A stretch of DNA of 40,450 nt, taken from Acidimicrobiales bacterium. Lineage in GTDB: Bacteria; Actinomycetota; Acidimicrobiia; Acidimicrobiales; SZUA-35. The DNA is taken from positions 1 through 40,450 of the forward strand of contig JAHELU010000011.1 in assembly GCA_024644005.1 (NCBI GenBank), in the 5' to 3' direction. The notes below the pieces were generated by a model, which had not been told where the DNA came from, did no database searches, and saw only the letters and a program-made list of their open reading frames with translations. Numbering within the stretch: the first letter of the stretch is position 1; every line of letters begins with the position of its first letter. The position numbers and the translations under genes are program-made. Of the stretch, positions 32,977 to 40,450 are shown piece by piece.

Positions 32977-34731
32977 CTACATCCAGGCTCGGCGATTGCT
33001 CTCGACGGTGTACAGCACCCGGTCCCGCACGCTGTTCGCGTCGATCACCGGGATGAGCGGAACCGCCAGATAGCCCTCGGCGGTCTCGATCCTGACCGTG
33101 GCCAGACCCCGCCGCCGCTCGAACAAGCTCCGTCGAACCGACACGGTCTGAGCCTTGATCATCTCGAGCTCGGCGGTGTGGCGGTTGACCAGCTCATAGG
33201 ACTCGGCGATGTGGCTCCGGGACAGCCCCCAGCGACGGAGGCGCCACCGCCGGCGGGCGATCAGCCACTGCAGCGGGACGGCCGACAGCACGACGAGGCC
33301 CCACCAGCCGACGGTGAGCACTGCGATGGCGGTGAGCGGCACGGTGGTCAGCACCCGGTTCCTGACCGCCAGGAAGATCGACAGCGGTGAGATCATGCGG
33401 TCGAGGGGCGGTCCGGCCGGGGAGCCGAACACGATCGAGCGGATCTCGGCCAGCTCCTCCTCGGTGGCACCGGGGACGCTCAGATCGCCCTCGCCGATCG
33501 TCGGCAACGTCAGCTTTCGGATGCCGAACAGCCGCTGGGCCGGCGTCTGATCGGTCTGCACCGCCTGGATCCGCTGGATGGTCGAGGCCCGGCTGGTCGT
33601 GCTCAGTAGGCCGGACGTCCGACGGAACCCGGTCGAGGTCCGCAACAGCTGCATGTCCCAGTTGGTGACCACTTCGCGGACGATCTGCAGCGCCGTGCCG
33701 AGCAGTGCACCGATGGCGACGGCCACCAGCAGGCCCAGAACGAGGAAGACCACCAGCTGCGAGCCGACCTCGGCCGGGATGTTGTTCTCGACCAGTTGCT
33801 CCTCGTCGACCAGGTCACCCGGCAGGAAGTCGCTGACGTCGTCGAGCAAGGCCACGAGGGGGGCGAGCGCGACGAGACCGGCCCAGGGCCAGCGGGTGGC
33901 GCCGATCCTCACCAGATCGCCGACCGTCCGACGAACGACCACCGTTTCGATTTCTGGCGCCGCCGCCTCTCCCCCGGGCTCGACCGGCCCGACGCCGACG
34001 ACCCCGGGCCGGCTCGACTTGCGGTGGCCGGCGACGACCCGCTGCAGGGCCTCGGCAGTGCTGCGCTCGACTGCGTCGATCTCCAGCTCGGCCGACGCCG
34101 AGCCGGCGGTGTCGACCGACACCGACACGAGGCCGACCAGCCGATGGAGGGAGCGCTGATGGATCGAGACGCTCTGCACCCGATCGAGTGGGATGGTCAG
34201 CCGCTCCTCGGCGACGACCCCTTTGCGGACGTGGAGCTCGTCACCATCGACGGTGAAGACGAACCGCCACCAGGCCAGCGCCGTGAACACCAGGCCGACC
34301 AGGGCGGCCAACAGACCGATGCTCAACAGCACGGACGACAGCCGGCCGCTGACCAGGAACACGAGGACGATACCGATGTTGACGGCCCCCAGGTTGCGGA
34401 TGAATCGCCCGGCCATGAAGACCACGGCGATCGGCGACTGGCGGATCGGATCGGCGAGCCGGCTCCGATCGCCGAGCGGCCCCGGCTGGCCGCGATCCCC
34501 CGGCGTGACACCCGGCGGCGCATTCGGCGGTTCGGCATTCGGTGGCGGCGCACCCGGCGGCGGTGCGCTCGACGACGCAGTGCCCGGTGGCGGCGGGAGC
34601 GGGGACGGCGGCGGGGGTGTCATGCTCGGTGGCGGCGGTCGATCCGGCGGGGTGGCAGCCGGTGGTGGCGGGCTCGGCGGCTGCGTCAGCCGGGAGCGGT
34701 CGGGCGGCTGGGGGCCGGAGGGATCGGTCAC
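32977..34731 (-). CDS. YdbT-like membrane protein with three bacterial PH domains
   Basis: This 584-residue protein starts at a GTG (34731) that overlaps the stop of the ydbS-like gene (GTGA); the track ORF begins far upstream in the wrong frame. The first ~75 residues are Pro-rich (PPPPSPLPPPPG and similar). Then come helix pairs and three bPH2 (formerly DUF304) domains, each with the family pattern of strands around RLTIPLDRVQSVSIHQRSLHRLVGL, TTSRASTIQRIQAVQTDQTPAQRLFGI and ELEMIKAQTVSVRRSLFERRRGL. Paired hydrophobic helices separate them. In Bacillus the ydbS-ydbT pair contributes to resistance to antimicrobial peptides; here the role is inferred only from homology. The Pro-rich N-terminus is an addition relative to YdbT. 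Confidence 0.85.
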   Translation of the reverse strand: MTDPSGPQPPDRSRLTQPPSPPPPAATPPDRPPPPSMTPPPPSPLPPPPGTASSSAPPPGAPPPNAEPPNAPPGVTPGDRGQPGPLGDRSRLADPIRQSPIAVVFMAGRFIRNLGAVNIGIVLVFLVSGRLSSVLLSIGLLAALVGLVFTALAWWRFVFTVDGDELHVRKGVVAEERLTIPLDRVQSVSIHQRSLHRLVGLVSVSVDTAGSASAELEIDAVERSTAEALQRVVAGHRKSSRPGVVGVGPVEPGGEAAAPEIETVVVRRTVGDLVRIGATRWPWAGLVALAPLVALLDDVSDFLPGDLVDEEQLVENNIPAEVGSQLVVFLVLGLLVAVAIGALLGTALQIVREVVTNWDMQLLRTSTGFRRTSGLLSTTSRASTIQRIQAVQTDQTPAQRLFGIRKLTLPTIGEGDLSVPGATEEELAEIRSIVFGSPAGPPLDRMISPLSIFLAVRNRVLTTVPLTAIAVLTVGWWGLVVLSAVPLQWLIARRRWRLRRWGLSRSHIAESYELVNRHTAELEMIKAQTVSVRRSLFERRRGLATVRIETAEGYLAVPLIPVIDANSVRDRVLYTVESNRRAWM

Positions 34732-35291
34732 GGCCGGTCCGAAAGCTCGTCGTCCGCAACGACGCCGGCCCGGTCGACGACGAGCGCCTTCAACTGCATC
34801 GCCTTCTCGTGGTTCATGCCCGGCACGGTGAGGCCGTCGCCGGCGGTCCGCATCTGCAGCGTCGCCAAACCGAAGTAACGGGCCAGCGGACCACGATCGA
34901 TGCTGACGTGTTGGACCCGGGCGAACGGCACGGTCGTGACGTTCCTGCTCAGCACGCCCCGGCGGTACGAGAAGTCCTTGTCCCGCACGAGGTACCCGAG
35001 ATGATCGACCTCCAACCGCTGGAGCCAGGCCGCCAGGACGGTGAGCGCCAGGAGGATCACCGCACCGAGCGACGGGAGCCACCACGGCAGGAAGAACAAC
35101 AGCACGGCGGCGGTGAGGACCACCACGGCCGCGAAGATCGCATCGCCGATCAGGCGGAGCCGGAGGAAGTTCGGATCGAGCGGTTCGAACCGCTCCTCGT
35201 CGAGGCGGGGCAGGGCCGACACGTCGAGTGGATCGTTGACGAAGCCCGGCTCGCCCGCTGTCTCCTGTGGTTCTTGCAGCGAGTCCACCAT
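34728..35291 (-). CDS. YdbS-like membrane protein with one bacterial PH domain
   Basis: This is a 187-residue protein. The ATG at 35291 has GAGGAG 11 bases upstream. After an acidic N-terminus with LPRLDEERFEPLDPNFLRLRL come two membrane helices (about 50-90) and a single bPH2 domain: YLVRDKDFSYRRGVLSRNVTTVPFARVQHVSIDRGPLARYFGLATLQMRTAG. This is the typical YdbS layout. It is translationally coupled to the ydbT-like gene, and the two products probably form one membrane complex. Confidence 0.86.
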   Translation of the reverse strand: MVDSLQEPQETAGEPGFVNDPLDVSALPRLDEERFEPLDPNFLRLRLIGDAIFAAVVVLTAAVLLFFLPWWLPSLGAVILLALTVLAAWLQRLEVDHLGYLVRDKDFSYRRGVLSRNVTTVPFARVQHVSIDRGPLARYFGLATLQMRTAGDGLTVPGMNHEKAMQLKALVVDRAGVVADDELSDRP

Positions 35292-35451
35292 CGACGGTCC
35301 GTCTCCTCTCGCTTCGCTTTGCCGTTCGTTCCATCTGGCGGGGTCCGACCTGGCGGCATCGGTCGCCTCCTGCCGCCCCTCCAGTTTGCCCGCGATCGCC
35401 GAATGTCGTCGCATCTGCCGATCGGCGCCGGACCGGGCCACACTGGATGGT

Positions 35452-36156
35452 GTGACCTTTGACCCGGAAACCGTCGAGGCCGCCGTGTTCGACATCGGCG
35501 GCGTGTTCACCTATCCCGACTACCTGCCGGTGGCGGCGAAGCTCGAAGAGATCGGAATCGAGCGACCGACCGACCTCGTCACCTACCGCAGGGCCCACCA
35601 CGCCGGCGTGCGGGCACTGGCCGATGCCGATCGCCCGACGAGGGAGCAGGTCCCCGACTTCTGGGCGCTGTACGACGAGGCGTACGCCACCACGCTCGGC
35701 GTGACAGCGACCCACCTCGCAGAGTTCCGAGTGGCGATACGGGTCGACTGGAGCTGGGTCCACCGGGAGAACGTGGCCGCATTCCACCGCCTCGTCGCAA
35801 CGGGGATGCCGGTGGCCATCGTCTCGAACAACAACGGCAGTGCCCCCGATCAGATGCGGAACTACGGGGTGTGCCAGGTCGGCGAGGGCTCGCTGCCGTC
35901 GGTGGCAGCCATCATCGACTCGGCCATCGAGGGGGTGTCCAAGCCCGATCCGTCGATCTTCTCACCTGCCCTGGCGGCACTGGGCAGCGACCCGGGCCGG
36001 ACGGTCTACATCGGCGACACGGTGCACGCCGACGTGATGGGGGCCAGGAACGCTGCGATGCAGGTCGTCCAGCTGGACCCGTTCGACCATCATGCCGATT
36101 TCGATCACACCCGGTGCCGAGATCTCGACCAGCTCGTGACGATCCTGATCGGTTGA
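35452..36156 (+). CDS. HAD-superfamily hydrolase
   Basis: This 234-residue enzyme starts at a GTG (35452); the longer track ORF is antisense to ydbS. HAD motifs: I, FDIGGVFTYP with nucleophile Asp14; II, IVSNNNGSA; III, Lys in GVSKPDPSIF; IV, YIGDTVHADVMGARNAAM. The DxG form of motif I (Asp-Ile-Gly) is common among class IA HAD proteins such as the epoxide-hydrolase N-domain-like group. The cap is helical (about 20-105). It probably acts on a small phosphorylated metabolite; the substrate is unknown. It is divergent from ydbS with a 160-base gap. Confidence 0.85.
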   Translation: MTFDPETVEAAVFDIGGVFTYPDYLPVAAKLEEIGIERPTDLVTYRRAHHAGVRALADADRPTREQVPDFWALYDEAYATTLGVTATHLAEFRVAIRVDWSWVHRENVAAFHRLVATGMPVAIVSNNNGSAPDQMRNYGVCQVGEGSLPSVAAIIDSAIEGVSKPDPSIFSPALAALGSDPGRTVYIGDTVHADVMGARNAAMQVVQLDPFDHHADFDHTRCRDLDQLVTILIG

Positions 36157-36196
36157 TCCGCCGATCGGCCGACCGGCCAACACACCGCCCGTCCAG

Positions 36197-37105
36197 CTAG
36201 GCGGCCCGGAACCAGAGCTCCTTGATGTTGGCGCCCTCCGACACGTAGGCGGCCGTCTCTTCGTCCAGATCACCGCTCTCGTAGACGCCGACCGGCCCGC
36301 CGAACTCGCCGATCGCCACCAGGACGGAGAGCGACTCACCGGCGCCTGTGCCATCGGCGAAGGAGGCGAACTCCCGTGACTCCGGCCCACGTTGCATCAC
36401 CGGCTCCCCGTGCAATGCCACGGCCTCGGTCAGCGCCAGCTTCGGCCGAAGCCCGCTGTCGAGGCCGACCCGGGGGCTGTTGGTCATGAACGTGGTGATC
36501 ACCCCGTCCTCCTCTATCGCCCAGAACAGGACCTCACCGTTGCGGGCCACCGAGTAGCCGGACGGGAAATCGACCCGGATCGCCTGCTCGGGCGTGATCC
36601 GGAAGGTCGGACCGAGCGCTGCGGCGATCTCGTCCATGGTGTCGCCGAGTGCGGCGGGGCCGAGCGCACCGTCGGCGAACACCAGCTCGATCCCATCGGG
36701 CCGGAACTCCGGCTCGAACCCGACGTCATCGGGCTCGTCCAAGCCGTCGAGGTCGCCGCCGGGGTCCGGGTCCTGGCCGCTGCCGGGCGCGAGGCTCGTC
36801 CCGGTGGCAGGATCCGGTTCAGCATCCGGCCCGGGATCGCCGTCGATCCCGGAGGCGGGCCCGGGATCAGGAGCGGGCGTGCCGAGGGAGCCGGGCTCCG
36901 TGACCTCGCCGGACGAGCGGGTCGGGACCGTGGCGCCACCACCGTCGCCGAGCACCTCGGTGCCAGCAGACCCGCTGCAGCCGGCGATCGCCACGAGGGC
37001 GACGGCCACCGCCAAGGCAATGCCGATGCGCCCTGCCCGACGACCGTCGTCGGCACGGCTTCGCCCAGGGATTGGTCGCCCTACGGATGGCGGCGGTCCG
37101 TCCAT
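36197..37105 (-). CDS. Secreted lipoprotein of unknown function
   Basis: This is a 302-residue protein with a signal peptide ending in the lipobox IAGC (Cys43), a ~85-residue linker rich in Pro, Asp and Gly (PDPGPASGIDGDPGPDAEPD), and a C-terminal domain of ~160 residues. The latter includes GALGPAALGDTMDEIAAALGPTF, DFPSGYSVARNGEVLFWAI and VITTFMTNSPRV. It resembles small beta domains that recur in actinobacterial lipoproteins, but I do not recognise a family. The ATG at 37105 lies 6 bases after TAGTTT, so the mRNA is probably leaderless. It is divergent from the sigma-like regulator gene. Confidence 0.75.
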   Translation of the reverse strand: MDGPPPSVGRPIPGRSRADDGRRAGRIGIALAVAVALVAIAGCSGSAGTEVLGDGGGATVPTRSSGEVTEPGSLGTPAPDPGPASGIDGDPGPDAEPDPATGTSLAPGSGQDPDPGGDLDGLDEPDDVGFEPEFRPDGIELVFADGALGPAALGDTMDEIAAALGPTFRITPEQAIRVDFPSGYSVARNGEVLFWAIEEDGVITTFMTNSPRVGLDSGLRPKLALTEAVALHGEPVMQRGPESREFASFADGTGAGESLSVLVAIGEFGGPVGVYESGDLDEETAAYVSEGANIKELWFRAA

Positions 37106-37111
37106 CCACGC

Positions 37112-37117
37112 AAACTA
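37112..37117 (-). promoter_or_regulatory. Putative leaderless promoter -10 box of the lipoprotein gene
   Basis: TAGTTT on the minus strand is 6 bases before the ATG at 37105. It is one of the clearest examples of this arrangement in the window. Confidence 0.5.
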
Positions 37118-37187
37118 GCAACCGGCCACGACATTGCGCGGTCGCTCCTGGGGTCGAAAAAACCGAGAAAGGCGGAATCGGTAGCGC

Positions 37188-37209
37188 ATTCGGGAACCGA
37201 TTCGGGAAC
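37188..37209 (+). repeat. Direct repeat ATTCGGGAAC upstream of the sigma-like gene
   Basis: ATTCGGGAAC occurs at 37188-37197 and 37200-37209, a 12-base period, in the divergent gap between the lipoprotein and sigma-like genes. GGGAAC resembles the -35 element used by many extracytoplasmic-function sigma factors. A 12-base period also suits a regulator binding one face of the helix. Either would fit autoregulation, but this is inference. Confidence 0.4.
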
Positions 37210-37262
37210 GGCGGCGTGAGGTGCGGCTGCTGGGGTGGACGGCAGCGGCGAGGAGGACCCGG

Positions 37263-38003
37263 ATGACCACCCAACTGGTCGATGTCGAGCGCTGGCGACG
37301 ATGGCGTACCGGACGCAGCGGGACGCGCTGTTGGCGGGAATGGTCGGAGCGGCACCCGGCGCTCCTGGGATGGTCGGTGCCCGAGCTGGCGTCCCCGGCG
37401 AGCTCGCTCAGGACCGACAGCATGCAGGCGGCGCTGGTGGCCCTGGCCCAGGGAGGAGAGGGTCAGGCGGCGCTGACGCTGCTGGTCCAGCTCCGGCCAG
37501 GGCTCGGACGGCTGTCGCGGTGGGCAACCGCCGTCGGGCTCTGGCCGTGGGCCGAGGCGGTCGACGAGGTACGGGCGGTGTTCTTCGAGACCCTCTACCG
37601 GCACCCCCTCGACCGCCGCCCGGCCAAGATCGCCGCCAACCTGCTGCTCGACACCCGCCAGCGGGTGCAGCGGAGCGAAGCCAGATCGGCCAAGGTCCGG
37701 GCGGCGGTGCTGGCCGAGGCCGAGGCCCAGCGTGGAAATCCCAGTTTCGCGGTCGCCGCCGTCGATCCGCCGGTCGAGCTGGCGGTCGTCGGGGCCATCC
37801 GGGCTGCGGTCGACCGGCTGCCCGGCTCCGAGCCCTCCCGCCAACTGACCGCCACACTCGCCTACCGGGCGTGGGTCCTGGACGAGCCGCGGGCCGCCAT
37901 CGCCGCCGAACTCGGTATCGGGCCAGCGGCGGTGACGGCCAGGCTGCACCGGTTGCGGGCGGCCATGCGCCAACAGGACCAGTCGGTCCGGGAGTCGGCA
38001 TGA
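37263..38003 (+). CDS. Sigma-70-like regulator (divergent sigma factor family)
   Basis: This is a 246-residue protein. The ATG at 37263 is preceded by GAGGAGGA at a good distance; the GTG at 37221 is less likely. A middle segment (about 80-135) with LVQLRPGLGRLSRWATA, EVRAVFFETLYRHPLDRRPAKIAANLLLDTRQR looks like a divergent sigma region 2. The C-terminal AAIAAELGIGPAAVTARLHRLRAAMR is a helix-turn-helix like region 4. The order fits a sigma-factor-like actinobacterial family, not a canonical ECF sigma. No anti-sigma gene is adjacent. It may control the divergent lipoprotein gene. Confidence 0.65.
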   Translation: MTTQLVDVERWRRWRTGRSGTRCWREWSERHPALLGWSVPELASPASSLRTDSMQAALVALAQGGEGQAALTLLVQLRPGLGRLSRWATAVGLWPWAEAVDEVRAVFFETLYRHPLDRRPAKIAANLLLDTRQRVQRSEARSAKVRAAVLAEAEAQRGNPSFAVAAVDPPVELAVVGAIRAAVDRLPGSEPSRQLTATLAYRAWVLDEPRAAIAAELGIGPAAVTARLHRLRAAMRQQDQSVRESA

Positions 38004-38044
38004 TGGCGATCGCCGACCGCAGCTGGGCTCGCACAGCCGTCAGC

Positions 38045-38146
38045 CAGCGATCGCCTCCAGGACATCCAGCCGTCCGGCGGGCGATGGCCGCCAGCACGTC
38101 CAGCCCGTCAGGCAGCGATCGCCTCCAGGACATCCAGCCGTCCGGC
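38045..38146. repeat. Direct repeat of the ABC permease 3' end
   Basis: A 34-base sequence at 38113-38146, which encodes the permease C-terminus GRLDVLEAIA, recurs identically at 38045-38078, 68 bases downstream of the gene end. A diverged third copy lies between them (about 38080-38109, roughly 22 of 29 bases shared, still readable as GLDVLAAIA). The offset of 68 is not a multiple of 3, so the copies are not one reading frame. Confidence 0.88.
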
Positions 38147-40450
38147 CCGTCGGGCTGGACCCCAGGCGGCCACGAGGCCGGCCCCACCGGCCACTGCGAT
38201 CAGGATCAGTATCCGCTCCACCGGCACCGCCAGGGTGGCGGTCACCGTGGCGGGCAGCGCCAGCACCGCGGCCCAGCCGAACAGCACGCCGATACCGACA
38301 CCGAGGGCGGCGCCGAACAGCGCCACCAGTCCGGCTTCGAGGCGGACCATCCGCCGGAGCTGACGCCGGGTCATGCCGACCGCTCGCAGCAGTCCAAGCT
38401 CTCGCGTCCGCTCGAACACCGACAGGGCCAGTGTGTTGGCGATGCCGATCAGGGCGATGATCACCGCCAGTGCCACCATGACGTTCACTGCAGTCAGGGC
38501 CTGGTCGATCGTGCCCTCCACTCGTTCGACGTAGTCGTTGGCCGAGCTGATCTCCACCTGCGGATAATCAGCGGCGATCGAGGAGAAGGCTCGATCGGCC
38601 CGCTCCGGGTCGTAGCCGTCGGCCAGCGACAGGGCGATCCAGGTGTCGGTCCCGGTGGCCGCCACCTCGTCCCAGGTCGAGAGGTCGAGCAGGTACGGCT
38701 CGTCGGTGACGATGTCGTCGTCGTAGACACCGATCACGGTCAGGTCCCGCTCGATGCCGCTGGCGAACCGCATCGGAACGACGTCACCGACGTCGATCCC
38801 GGCCGTCTCGGCCTCCTCGTTCGACACGAGAACCGGATCGACCACGTCGGGATCGCTGACCCGACCGTCGCCGACGCCGAGGTCGAAAAGCAGCTCCGTG
38901 GCCGCCAGGTCGGTCCCCATGACGGGCCGGATCTCACCCCCGATCTCGGCTCGGTCGTAACGGAAGCTGGTCACCGTCTCGGCCGCCGGTGAGCGCTCGA
39001 ACTCGGTGGCGACGGCGTTGGGGAACGGGGCTGCTCCCCCGGTGTCGTCGATGGCCAGGTAGTCGGCCTCGACCGAGCTCTCCAGTGTGGAGCGGAGCTG
39101 GGCCTTGACGGACTCGCCGACGGTGAGGGTCATGCTCACGACCGCGAGCCCGATCATCAGGGCCGCCGCCGTCGTCGCCGTGCGGTGGGGGTTGCGGCCC
39201 GCGTTCTGCTGGGCCAGCCGGCCCGACATGCCGAGGGTCCGGCGGAGCGGCCAGCCGAGGGCCCTGGTCAGCGGCTCTGCGACCAGCGGGCTCAGCATGG
39301 TCACACCGACGAACACGCCGATCGAGCCGGCCGCCAGCAGCGCCACGATCGAAGCGGTGCTCGATGCCGCGAACAGGCCGGCCCCGCCAGCGACGGCCCC
39401 CGCCAGGAGCAACGCACCGCCGATCGTCGACCTGAGCCGGCCGCTCACCGCGCCGGCGGCGATGCCGTCCCGGAGAGCTGCGATCGGAGGGACCCGGGAC
39501 GCCTTGCGGGCCGGACCGACCGCGGAGGCCAGTGTCACGCCGATCCCGACGACGGCCGCCACGATCACGGTCCGCATCGAGACGATCACCGGCGAGTCGG
39601 GCAGGTCGGCGCCGATGGCACCGAACAAGGCCCGGAGGCCGAAGGCCACGGCCACGCCCGCGGCGATCCCCGTGATCGAGGCCACGGCGCCGATCACGAG
39701 GGCCTCGAGCTGGACCGACCGCCGCAGCTGGGCGGGGTCGGCCCCGACGGTTCGCAGCAGCGCCAGCTCCCTGGTCCGCTGGCCGAGGACGATCGAGAAG
39801 GTGTTGTAGATGATGAAGATCGAGACGAACAACGAGACGCCGGCGAAGCCGAGCAGGATGTTGCCGATGATCGTGATGCCCTCGTTGAACTCTGCCCGCT
39901 GCTCGGACTCGAGGGTGGCCTGGTCGACCACCTCCGTGCCAGGAGCGAGCGCCGCGAGCTCGCTCTGCACGGTGACGCGGTCGGCACCGGCCGCCAGTGC
40001 GACGGCGATCGAGTCGTAGCCCTGCTCGCCGAGGAGCGACTGCAGGGTCTCGGTGTCCAGCTGCATCAGGGTGGCTCCGAGCGTGTCGTTGTCCTCCCCG
40101 AAGCTGGTCACCCCGCTGAGGGTCAACGCCGTCCGACCCGTGGGTGTGATGACGTCGTAGGTCTCACCGACGACGAAGCCGTGATCGGCTGCGGCGTCGA
40201 CGTCGATCGTGAACTCCCCGCTGCCGGGGGCCGCTCCGTCGACCAGCCGGAACAGCGAGAGCCTGGCGTCGTCGACCCAGCCCGACGCGATCTGGGGTGG
40301 GCCGTCCAGGGGGATCTCGTCGCCGTCGCCGTCGATCGGCCGGATGCTGTTCTCCGCCACGACCACCGCAGCGGCCGAGGCGACCCCGCCTTCCTCCCGG
40401 GTCCGCCATCGGCCGATGGCGGACCCGGGAGGAAGGCGGGGTCGCCTCGG
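38108..40450 (-). CDS. Large FtsX-type ABC transporter permease, 5' end missing
   Basis: The frame is open from 40450 to the stop at 38108, but only codons below 40412 are trustworthy because of the terminal palindrome. Two FtsX/MacB-type membrane domains are present: the first near GFAGVSLFVSIFIIYNTFSI with GQRTRELALLRTVGADPAQLRRSV, the second near the C-terminus with FERTRELGLLRAVGMTRRQLRRMVRLEAG. Large periplasmic-type domains lie before each, and a central pair of helices contains GLAVVSMTLTVGES. Such permeases move lipids, lipoproteins or peptides, or regulate cell-wall hydrolases, with a separate ATPase. The ATPase gene is probably just upstream, outside the window. The ORF-track start at 40366 is internal. 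Confidence 0.88.
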   Translation of the reverse strand, partial: PRRPRLPPGSAIGRWRTREEGGVASAAAVVVAENSIRPIDGDGDEIPLDGPPQIASGWVDDARLSLFRLVDGAAPGSGEFTIDVDAAADHGFVVGETYDVITPTGRTALTLSGVTSFGEDNDTLGATLMQLDTETLQSLLGEQGYDSIAVALAAGADRVTVQSELAALAPGTEVVDQATLESEQRAEFNEGITIIGNILLGFAGVSLFVSIFIIYNTFSIVLGQRTRELALLRTVGADPAQLRRSVQLEALVIGAVASITGIAAGVAVAFGLRALFGAIGADLPDSPVIVSMRTVIVAAVVGIGVTLASAVGPARKASRVPPIAALRDGIAAGAVSGRLRSTIGGALLLAGAVAGGAGLFAASSTASIVALLAAGSIGVFVGVTMLSPLVAEPLTRALGWPLRRTLGMSGRLAQQNAGRNPHRTATTAAALMIGLAVVSMTLTVGESVKAQLRSTLESSVEADYLAIDDTGGAAPFPNAVATEFERSPAAETVTSFRYDRAEIGGEIRPVMGTDLAATELLFDLGVGDGRVSDPDVVDPVLVSNEEAETAGIDVGDVVPMRFASGIERDLTVIGVYDDDIVTDEPYLLDLSTWDEVAATGTDTWIALSLADGYDPERADRAFSSIAADYPQVEISSANDYVERVEGTIDQALTAVNVMVALAVIIALIGIANTLALSVFERTRELGLLRAVGMTRRQLRRMVRLEAGLVALFGAALGVGIGVLFGWAAVLALPATVTATLAVPVERILILIAVAGGAGLVAAWGPARRAGRLDVLEAIAA
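40375..40450. repeat. Perfect 76-base palindrome at the window end
   Basis: The 38 bases from 40375 to 40412 are followed at once by their exact reverse complement to the last base, 40450. The left arm reads as permease coding sequence (RTREEGGVASAAAVV on the minus strand). There is no loop. A perfect, loop-free palindrome that stops with the sequence is what a fold-back or inverted chimera at a contig end produces. Confidence 0.9.

Overview
The window is GC-rich, densely packed DNA with frequent GTG and TTG starts and many 4-base GTGA/ATGA gene overlaps. It suggests an actinomycetote, and the class Acidimicrobiia is my best guess. Supporting evidence is the gene order pcrA / sucC-sucD / purH-folD, guaB3-guaA near groES-groEL, a secretin-less Tad pilus operon, DUF2087 and DUF1996 proteins, and TANNNT boxes 6-8 bases before start codons (leaderless transcripts). 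The taxonomic call is inference from gene content; no rRNA or tRNA gene was seen.

Layout. (1) 1-6854, minus strand: a Tad/Flp pilus operon in the order cpaB-like, tadZ-like, tadA, tadB, tadC, a small pilin, two tadE-like genes and a tadG-like gene cut by the window start. Most junctions overlap by 4 bases. (2) 6855-7382: a 528-base gene-free stretch with a MITE-like element bearing perfect 16-base terminal inverted repeats and a separate 7-1-7 palindrome. (3) 7383-13139, minus: folD, purH, a lipoprotein amidase, sucD and sucC (one-carbon/purine and TCA-cycle functions). (4) 13290-14618, plus: a small membrane-anchored protein with a Rieske-like pattern lacking ligands, and a metallophosphoesterase. 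(5) 14656-17803, minus: an SDR oxidoreductase and the PcrA/UvrD helicase. (6) 17898-22620, plus: a TPR membrane protein preceded by a coupled 14-codon leader ORF, an acyltransferase-3-like membrane protein lacking its catalytic motifs, a DUF368 polyprenyl-phosphate transporter homologue, and a DUF1996 protein. (7) 22786-29269, minus: guaA, guaB3, a quinone oxidoreductase, a pirin, an AlkX/YcaQ-type glycosylase and a 54-residue protein. (8) 29368-35291: a conserved-looking unknown (plus), an HTH-DUF2087 regulator, groEL-groES under a perfect CIRCE operator, and a YdbT/YdbS-like bacterial PH-domain pair (minus). (9) 35452-40450: a HAD hydrolase, a lipoprotein divergent from a sigma-like regulator, and a large FtsX-type ABC permease running off the window end.

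No clearly new multi-gene system is visible. The most unusual signals are structural. At three gene ends (guaA, the quinone oxidoreductase, the ABC permease) the last codons and stop region are echoed immediately downstream as direct repeats. At least six genes have leaderless promoter architecture. The final 76 bases form a perfect palindrome at the window edge, which looks like a fold-back assembly artefact, so sequence beyond 40412 should not be trusted.
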